Positions 57,110-64,000 of a stretch of 64,000 bases of DNA are shown here, piece by piece. Where the stretch lies: contig JAMJFZ010001816.1 in assembly GCA_026225945.1 (NCBI GenBank), positions 5,695,501-5,759,500 on the forward strand, given 5' to 3'. Position numbers and translations under genes: made by a program. Every line of letters begins with the position of its first letter. Within the stretch, counting starts at the first letter, position 1. Source of the stretch: Cricetomys ansorgei. Taxonomy: Eukaryota > Chordata > Mammalia > Rodentia > Nesomyidae. A model generated the notes under the pieces. It was not told where the DNA came from and ran no database searches. It saw only the letters and a list, made by a program, of their open reading frames with translations.

Positions 57110-57800
57110 TGGGATTGTACTGTAGAGGAACACTTAATCCTTTAATCCAGCAGTGTGCCTACTCTAGTAAAGGATCACATTGAAAGGCCTGTTTGACAGC
57201 TAGCAAGAGATCTTATTGGAAGGCCTGTGTGAAGGGACCACATTATCACATTCAGAGGCCTGTGTGATCCAGATGGAATGCAGAAAGAATGTTAGTCAGA
57301 CTAATCCTGTCCTGTTTGTGCTAATGCTCGGTGAAAGGGATTTCTGTGGTTAAGGCAACATAGTATGTGCCTTTAATCCCAACTCAGAACGAAATGGTGG
57401 CACACACCTCTAATCCCAATTCAGAAGGAAGAGTTCAGAGAGGAGAAACAGTGTGGAAACAGAGCTCAGAGAGAAGCGAGGTGGAAGCAGATTGGAGGCA
57501 GACAAGAGACAGAGCTCAGAGAGAGAAACAGATAGTTCAGTCAGGCAGTTTGAGTGCAGTCAGCTCACAGGAAGATAAATTCAGAAGAAGAAGCCAAGAA
57601 GAGCAGAGCCAGTGCAGAACAAGCAGAGAGAAAGCAGAGAACTGAGAGTAAAAAGAGGAAGTTCAGAAGACAGCCAGTCAGAGCTCAGTCAGTAAGTAGT
57701 TAAGTCTTGGAGACTGAAACATTCAGGTTTAGGCTTGTAGATTAGATTGTACGGAAGCTGAGACCCTTTAGGACAGGGGGTTGAATTAGCAAAGAATAAA
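57110..57800 (+). mobile_element. Composite LTR-like element with B1-like insert and purine-rich repeats
   Basis: Left part: AGGCCTGT(G/T)TGA occurs three times (about 57184, 57220 and 57257). Middle: two B1-like 'taatccca' blocks (57374 and 57412), the first with 'gtgcctttaatccca'. Right: about 250 bp of AGAGCTCAGAGAG-type purine-rich units. Then 'agaataaactgtcct' (57792), a possible poly(A) signal. It fits a rodent LTR that has captured B1-like sequence; no internal region or partner is seen. The family is not identified. Confidence 0.45.
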
Positions 57801-58325
57801 CTGTCCTCTGCCATGAACCCACAGAATGAATAAATGTAAAACCGATGCTAACAGCTATGGTTACATTGTACATGTTATAACCTAAAGTCCATGTGCTGTA
57901 GGGAGGCAAGATTGACTGGATACCAAATATCAAAATTCTGACACCTTCATTATGTATCACTATGATACACAATGGGAAGACCTCAGCTTTGTCCAGCAGT
58001 GCCTAGACTGACTAGTGGCACTTAATTGTGATTACTGTATGATGAGAGAGAACAAAAGCTACCACATTAAGTGTGTGGCGTTGTATGGACTTTCTGTCAC
58101 CTGCCTCTAAATTTCTTTCTATTGGGGCTTGCAGGTGACGGACACCTCTCAGCTGCGGCCGTCGCTGTTTGAGGGTGCTGGTATCTAAAAATGTAGCACA
58201 AAACCTTGACACACCTTTCGTTTAATTCTGTGGATCCAATTGTTTTACCACCTAAAACAAGAAAAGCATACCAAGGATAACCTGGATTTTATTTAGCCAT
58301 TTTTTAAAAAAGCGAAGTTTTGTAC
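57801..58325. other. Unassigned sequence
   Basis: No repeat recognised. A splice-acceptor-like CAG ending at 58134 precedes a 17-codon CpG-rich open frame; see the findings. Confidence 0.45.
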
Positions 58326-58400
58326 TTGGCACGGTGGCTCATGCCTCTGGTGCAAAGGGACTGCCATGAGCTACGGTGGATGTACTGCATCAAAACCACT
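58326..58400 (+). mobile_element. Possible B1-like fragment
   Basis: 'cttggcacggtggctcatgc' with 'ctctggtg' resembles the B1/7SL start. The remainder does not follow B1. Confidence 0.4.
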
Positions 58401-59694
58401 TGAAAATGAAAGAGAGGAGTGACAGAGCTAGCCCTTCTCTGTAGGTGTTGAGTTTATTTCATTTTTCGTCCACAAACAAAACCATTTTTTCCTACAACTT
58501 GTGTTTATAATTATAAAAGAATGTTTTACTGCGATGTTTTGCTTAAATAACTTTTAAATATTTAAATAACTTTAAAAGTTGCATGACGTAAGCAAGTGTT
58601 TATTACACAGTATTTATGCCAAAAAAGTAGGACAAATTTTTTATGTATATGTAATAATCTGTTTGTGCCTGCCTTATTAAAAGAAAATAATCCCAAAATG
58701 TCAGTGCCATTCTCTCTCACAGTGGAGTCAGGTCAGGACCAACTTAAAACTGCCTCTCTGAGCTTATAGAAATTTTTTCTAAATTGAGTGTGGATTATTT
58801 TTTATAAACTGAAGTGTCATTCTTGTTCGTTACATACGTTGGATATTCCTCCATTTAAGCCTGCATTTTCTTGTCTGTTTGCAGGACATTCTTTGACACA
58901 AACTTCCCAATATGTGTTCCAGATTCCTCAAGTCCCACACCCTAAAAACACTGCTTCCAGAGTGTAAATCTAGGAAGCAGACTGACTTCTAGATGACTCC
59001 AACACTTCTTGTTACAGGAAACAGAAGGTGCCAAAAGAGTTGGCTCTTCACCCCCACCCTACTCAAACAGTAATGCAGAGTCCTTGGAGAATCCACTGAG
59101 TCCAGGTCTCCTTCTTGCCACGTATTAACTGTAAGGTTGGGCTGGATGACCCTAGAGGCCCACGCATCTGGAAATTTCTGCTTTTTCTTGAGCTCTTTAC
59201 CCAGTTGCAGTAGAAAGTTTTAATTGGCAGGAGTGTGAAATCGCTGCACAGTTCCATTTACAAGGCAAACGATTCACATTCAACAAAAAGGGAAGAAAGC
59301 CAAGAATCATAAATATCCAAGGGACCTAGCATGCTGTTTTATATCAGAACAAATGTCCCAGGCAAAATATCCATTCCAGATGTAAATCCAACCCAAATAT
59401 CTACAGGAAGCAAATGAGTGGGAAAAGCTGAAGAAGTATTTTCAGAAACATTAAATTATATAATACTCCAAACATATGTAAGGCGTTAGCAGCATATCCA
59501 ACATTTAAGTTTAATGGAGTCTAAACTTATCTGAAAAAGTAACTCACGTAATGTTTACAATAATCTAATCTTCATCTGAGGAAGTCCAACCATCGAGTTA
59601 TTTCAAGAATATACAAGTTCTGTTAAATGGACACAGTATCAAACTAATGCCTAATGACTTACCATTATATCCACTGATTAAGGCTTCCATTTGT
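58401..59694. other. Unassigned sequence
   Basis: AT-rich for much of its length; no gene or repeat family recognised. Confidence 0.45.
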
Positions 59695-60290
59695 ATTACA
59701 CGATGGTCAACACAGAGAGCCACAACCAGCCAGGGTGCAACAGAGAATTAGAGACTGAAGAAAGTTAACACCTAAAGGGAGCATATACACCTGATAGCCT
59801 CCTTCACAGGCTCAGGGATTGTGGTTGAAGAGACAGCAGAGTGTATAAAAGCCAGAGGTTGTGGGTGGCTACAAGGAAACAATATCCTCTAGACAAAGCA
59901 GGGCAGCCTCACAGATGAAGTCCCAGCTGCCGTGCCATGGTCCACAAGACCTATGCAAAAGCCACAAGATCCCAGAAGTTCCACCCCTAGCAGAGGAGCC
60001 CTTGCAACTGTTAGCTGCTGAGAGAGGAAGGGCCAGTTTTCTCTAAGGGTGTGTAGATCAAGAGAAGTCCACCATGTTCCAATGGAAGGCTGCACACATC
60101 TACAAATATTTGGACACCACCAATTGGCCTAGATGTCAAAAAAGGGGAGGCACAGGGTGAGTAGAAAGGGAATGTGGGGTGAGTCTATGAACAGTGGGAG
60201 CGGGGAGAGAAAAGGTGATCAAAGCCCACAATACAAAACCCTCAAAGAAAGAACCAATTAAAAATCCAACATAAAAAAATAAAGAGTATG
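59695..60290 (+). mobile_element. Rodent L1 (Lx-type) 3' end
   Basis: 'ggctacaaggaaacaatatc' with 'ctctagacaaagcag', 'gatcccagaagttccacccc' with 'tagcagaggagccctt', and 'aatatttggacaccaccaat' with 'tggcctagat' match the 3' non-coding end of an old rodent L1. It ends in 'aaagaaagaaccaattaaaa'. No ORF2 remains. Confidence 0.7.
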
Positions 60291-61199
60291 CCAATAACAC
60301 ATGAATATATTGCAAAGGAAATTAAAACTAGACAGCTGAATACATAGCGGAAAGATGGAAGTTCCCTTCCCTTGTGAACTCCTCCACCCCATGTCTCCAC
60401 ACACAGTGTGATTTGAACCCCTCTGTTCTGAGTGTACAGCTTCAAACTCTTGCTATCTGTCTCTTGAAAGGCACTACGAAAAGCCTATAAATATCAGATG
60501 CCTTTGTTCTGTCACATTTTAATGAAAAAATAAAAAACTTGACAAGTTCCTCACTAAAACTGAAAGTTGCTTTTCAAAGAAAAAAATCCATTATCTGTAT
60601 CTCCCAGAATTGATTCCAACCAAAGCTCTCCATCTCTGCTAATCGTGTTCTCTTTAACACAATAAGCAAATAGGCCTGGGTTCTAAAGGTAGAGATGTCA
60701 GTAAGACAGCAAGCACCGTGCGGGAGCTTCTGTGTGTAGTTTTCAACCTCCTGGAGAATGGAGTATGTAGATTTGTTCTACCCTTTGCCAAGTTCAAATG
60801 ATGCCACAGTGTGTATTACCCTTTGAGAATGCAACTGTTATATAGACCTAGCCTTAGGAGCCAACACCACAGTTCTCCACGCTCACTCTGAAAGACCTGC
60901 AAATGATCTCCGGGGAGGTTCAAGGGTCCAAGAGGAAGAACGAGGGCACTCTGGGCACCCTGAATATGCAGTACTGACTCTGCCGAATCAAGCCCCACTC
61001 CCCACATGGAATTACATAACTGTATAGCTATCTAGCAAAACCAATTCTGTGGAGAGTCAAAACATTCGGTGAAGATTATGCAGAGCTCTCATGTGCATAT
61101 AGGCAGTGAGAAAAATAATTCATGGAATAAAATGCAAATAATCGTAAGTCTCATATCTAACAAGCCATTATAATTGGCTTGGAGAACTGGAAGGGTTTT
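60291..61199. other. Unassigned sequence
   Basis: Nothing recognised; 61120-61150 has an AAATGCAAATAAT octamer motif. Confidence 0.45.
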
Positions 61200-61365
61200 A
61201 TTGTTTGTTGATTGCTTACTATGCTAAGAATCTAATATAGGCTGACTGGTTTAAGTTCATAATACCTAGAAGCTGCTATTAACAGATTATCCTTGTTTTA
61301 AAAATGTAAATCTAAAACACACAAAGCTAATTAGCTTCAACTTCATGGGATCTCCTTCCCAGTAG
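61200..61365 (-). mobile_element. MIR SINE
   Basis: 'attgcttactatgctaagaa', 'taagttcataatacctagaa' and 'cagattatccttgttttaaa' with 'aatg', in this order, correspond to a reversed MIR. Diverged. Confidence 0.5.
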
Positions 61366-61532
61366 CCAAAGGGCTGCAGCAATTCCAGTCTTTGTATTTC
61401 TCATTACAACACCCGGTTCAAAAAAAAAAAAAAGCATCTTTTGGAACTCCTTCTCGCCAACATGACTGTGCTTCATAATTTCCCTGTGTGAGGAGGAAGG
61501 CTGGGTTGTGCTAATCAGAATAGACAGTGAGA
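61366..61532. other. Unassigned sequence with A14 run
   Basis: A run of A near 61421-61434; nothing else recognised. Confidence 0.5.
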
Positions 61533-61655
61533 GGGTTGGAGATATAACTCAGTTGTATAGTGTCTTGCCTAGGGAAGACCAATAGTCAACATCTGGAGGC
61601 ACAGACGTCAAAGACCACCTAAACATCCTAGCTGTGAGAGAGAGAGAGAGATGAA
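61533..61655 (+). mobile_element. ID/B4-head-like SINE
   Basis: 'gggttggagatataactcag' with 'ttgtatagtgtcttgccta' is an ID-type tRNA-Ala-derived head. The B-box part is diverged. A short GA tract (about 61636-61651) follows. Confidence 0.55.
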
Positions 61656-62047
61656 CACGTCCTGTAGGGGACGGGGAGCTGGGGTGCTCTACAACACTAT
61701 TCATCAGTCAGAAAGCAACAAGGAACAGGAAGTGTCTCTAACAGTATAATTGCAATCGTATTCCAACTGGAAACTATTCATTCCTGTCAGCGCTATTTGT
61801 TCCAGAACAGCGTATCTCCCGTATCATTGCTTTTCAAAGAAGAGTCAAAGTTTTATTCCATTCTCTCTCCCTCCTAACCCATTTCCCACAGGCACGATCG
61901 CGGGTTTGCAGTGTGCGTTGGGCACTCTGGAAGTGGGTGAGGTAATGTTGTGCCAAGAAGCTCCACAGTGTGGGATTAAAAGTGATTTATGCTTCATTAG
62001 TAGAGAAAAGCTGAGATTTCAAATGAGAAGCTCATTTCCAAGTCTTC
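61656..62047. other. Unassigned sequence
   Basis: No repeat or gene recognised; part of a 154-codon frame (61750-62214) without known domain. Confidence 0.45.
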
Positions 62048-62090
62048 ATCATATATATATATATTTTTTTTTTTCTTTTTTTTTTTTTAA
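62048..62090. repeat. (TA)n plus T-rich tract
   Basis: About 13 bp of TATATA followed by T12, C and T14-type runs. Confidence 0.9.
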
Positions 62091-62547
62091 CTTCACTCCT
62101 GAGTTGTGCACTTGGTGTTTTGTAAGCACTGAAGACAGCACGAAAGTGAAATCAGGAACTGGAGTCTTTCACAGAAAGTACTCCAAACCATTCCTCTCCT
62201 TTCAGTCTAAATAGATAATTAGCTATCCAATTTAAAAGATGTTCTTGAACGAAGACGGCACAGTGTTCCTTGGAAGCATGTTTTAAAGTTTAATTATCTT
62301 TGCTATCAGCATGATGCTTAATGTTAAAAACAACACTGAGTTGATTTCACTCTATGAGCATTTGAACACCTACTATGTGTTAAAGTTCACAGTCGCGTGT
62401 CTCCATAGAAAATGCTCTGTAAAAACTGGCCTTTGTTAAGCTAGAAAATTGCAATTGCTTGTACACCAGTTGATTAACATCCATGTTTTCACATTTCAAT
62501 AGACTCGCTAAGAGCGGTTGCTTGAAAAACAAGTATAAATATTATCC
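62091..62547. other. Unassigned sequence with possible MIR trace
   Basis: 'gaacacctactatgtgttaa' at about 62363 recalls the MIR/L2 block; otherwise nothing. Confidence 0.4.
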
Positions 62548-62668
62548 TCAGCTAGTCACGGTGTCTCATGCTGATAATCCCAGACCTGGGAGACTGAGAC
62601 AGAGGGAATCACTGCAAGTTCCCAGCCGGCTTGTGTTGAACAGTGATACTGTCTCACAAAAACAAACT
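62548..62668 (+). mobile_element. Diverged B1 SINE
   Basis: 'tagtcacggtgtctcatgct' with 'gataatcccagacctggga', 'agttcccagccggcttgt' and 'actgtctcacaaaaacaaac' are the B1 blocks from start to A-rich tail. Confidence 0.7.
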
Positions 62669-62939
62669 CTACCCAACCCTGCCTCTCTAGGGTACATATT
62701 CTCCTTTCCTAGGCTTTCATTGTTCCCATGGTTTCCTCTGAGCCTTCTGCTATTTTTTTCTCAGTTATGATAAATTGATGCCTCAAAATTGAACTCCACA
62801 AATAGACACGACCATTAATGGACTCTAAAAAATTACCAGTTTGGAGGGAGTTAGCAGATCCCTAACCCCAATACTTTCATATGAAGTTGCGTTTGAGTGG
62901 AAAAGAAAAAGAAATCTAAAACTGAAAGTACCAAGATAG
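62669..62939. other. Unassigned sequence
   Basis: Nothing recognised. Confidence 0.5.
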
Positions 62940-63180
62940 CAGATATCAACTAATAATCAGGGAGAGACACTTCATATCTTTGTTACTAAGGATGACTAAG
63001 CCAATAAATCCCTTAGCTAACACCAGCTGCCCGTAATCTAAATATATCAGCAACCATCCCCCAGCCTGCGGTGTGCATAAAACTGCTGAGAGGCATTAAT
63101 TTTGTCAAAGGAAGACTGCGAAGCCCAATTTCATGCAGTTTTATACCTGAACAGGTTCCGAGACCATTCTAAGGTTCTTC
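62940..63180. other. Repeat-free stretch, possible conserved non-coding DNA
   Basis: No repeat; contains CTAATAATCA, CAGCTG and CATTAATTTTG-type motifs. Function is inference. Confidence 0.3.
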
Positions 63181-63690
63181 CAAGTAACTGAATTGCCGCA
63201 GAGAGGGTCTAGAGGGCCTGGGGTCCTGCGATGTTAGAATTCCTCTCCAACCACCCAACAGGAGCTGAGCAGAGCTCCTGCAAGGACAGTCTGGAAGTGC
63301 CTCATAGTGGAGAGCCACTCCTTAAACTAAGTCAAGCCTCCTCTCTGTCATTCCTACTGAAGCATGTCTAATTCCTCTCCCAGCGACAAGCCTTCAAACA
63401 CAAGAAGACAGTCATCATACCCCTACTACTTGGCATAGCCACTGTCTCCTTCATAGGACACCCTACAACCTACATGGATCTTACATCCTATCTTTTCTCT
63501 TGTCACTTTTCTGTAAAAAGTTAAATGATACAAAAAACCCAAACTTTAAAAAAAAAAAAAAAAAAAAAGTTTACCTGCTTCCTTTTCTAGCATATGTCTT
63601 TAGATTCTGGATAACTGTTTCGTTTGTTTGTCTCACAGGCTTGAACAAATATGTGAACTTGTTCACATTATAGTGAGCACTCAACTTGAA

Positions 63691-63692
<2 letters not shown>
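63181..63692. other. Unassigned sequence with A21 run
   Basis: A run of A at 63548-63568; nothing else recognised. Confidence 0.5.

Positions 63693-63724
<32 letters not shown>
63693..63724. repeat. (GT)n microsatellite
   Basis: A perfect 32-bp GT tract. Confidence 0.96.
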
Positions 63725-63725
<1 letters not shown>

Positions 63726-64000
63726 GAATCAAGGTTTATGCTGCTTTGTGTCTGTTTAAAGTATATTTCGCTGCTTTCCTCTCCCTTTGAGTCTCTGAAG
63801 TCAGTCTCCCCCACTCAGTTCTTCTTGCCCCGTGGATTGCGGTCAGGTGGCAAATGCCTCTCTGTTCTGCATCTTCTGATGGATCATGCTGGTGTGATAT
63901 TTCAATCTCTGCTTCATCTGGAGAAGCAGGCTTGTGTGAAGTGAGAGTGCTTTGGAGAAAACACAGGAGCAGAAAGGGCTCATTAACCTCTGGAAAACAG
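63725..64000. other. Unassigned sequence
   Basis: Nothing recognised up to the window edge. Confidence 0.5.

Noticed and set aside
61750..62214. 154-codon plus-strand frame
   Set aside because: Runs through a TA/T-rich tract and has no recognisable domain.
1..64000. tRNA genes, snRNA genes, mitochondrial insertions or a prokaryotic-type defence or metabolic system
   Set aside because: I looked for their hallmark sequences by eye and found none; only SINE-embedded tRNA-like heads occur. A search with tRNAscan-SE, Rfam and a mitochondrial genome would settle it.

Overview
The window looks like non-coding DNA from a muroid rodent (mouse/rat-like). The evidence is rodent-specific SINEs (B1, B2, B3 and B4-like copies), 3' ends of rodent Lx-type L1 elements, very long CA/TG, TC and TTC simple repeats, and general CpG depletion. 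Older repeats shared by all mammals (MIR, L2, MLT1, L1M, MER5A) lie between them. The species is not resolved: no young, intact species-diagnostic insertion was recognised.

No protein-coding gene, exon or functional RNA gene can be supported. The longer open frames are either translations of simple repeats (Cys-Val, His-Thr and poly-Lys/Ser/Leu frames) or lie in SINE, LTR or L2 sequence. The few remaining ones show no family I recognise. The window may be intergenic or deep intronic. Repeat family names are assigned by eye from remembered consensus features, not by a database search.

Layout. 0-8 kb: CA repeat, MIR trace, three rodent SINEs, a degenerate 5S rRNA pseudogene (3.4 kb) and a TG repeat. 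7.8-8.3 kb: a solo LTR on the minus strand with TATA, CCAAT and poly(A) signals. 9.1-9.3 kb: a local CpG-rich patch. 11-13 kb: a MaLR-like LTR, a MIR, a B3 SINE and a 437-bp CA-derived array with a longer repeated unit. 15-17 kb: MLT1-like LTR and B3. 17.4-19.0 kb: a non-autonomous class II (ERVK-like) LTR element on the minus strand with two LTRs and a tRNA-Lys-type primer binding site. 20-24 kb: B2, MIR, B4. 25.6-28.2 kb: L1M, a TG/TC array, L2 and an MLT1 containing a G-quadruplex-prone tract. 30-44 kb: few repeats, with several AT-rich stretches that look like conserved non-coding elements, plus MLT1 copies (one broken by a later LTR insertion), an Lx tail and MER5A. 45-48 kb: B3, a 1-kb Lx 3' UTR, an LTR-like repeat and a B4. 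49-64 kb: old L1M pieces, a 208-bp GAA.TTC homopurine tract, an unidentified two-copy repeat, a composite LTR-like element, an Lx 3' end and scattered SINEs.

There is no gene network to describe. The leads most worth checking are the ERVK-like element and its primer binding site, the solo LTR promoter, the CpG patch, the GAA.TTC tract, the structured CA array and the repeat-free conserved-looking stretches.
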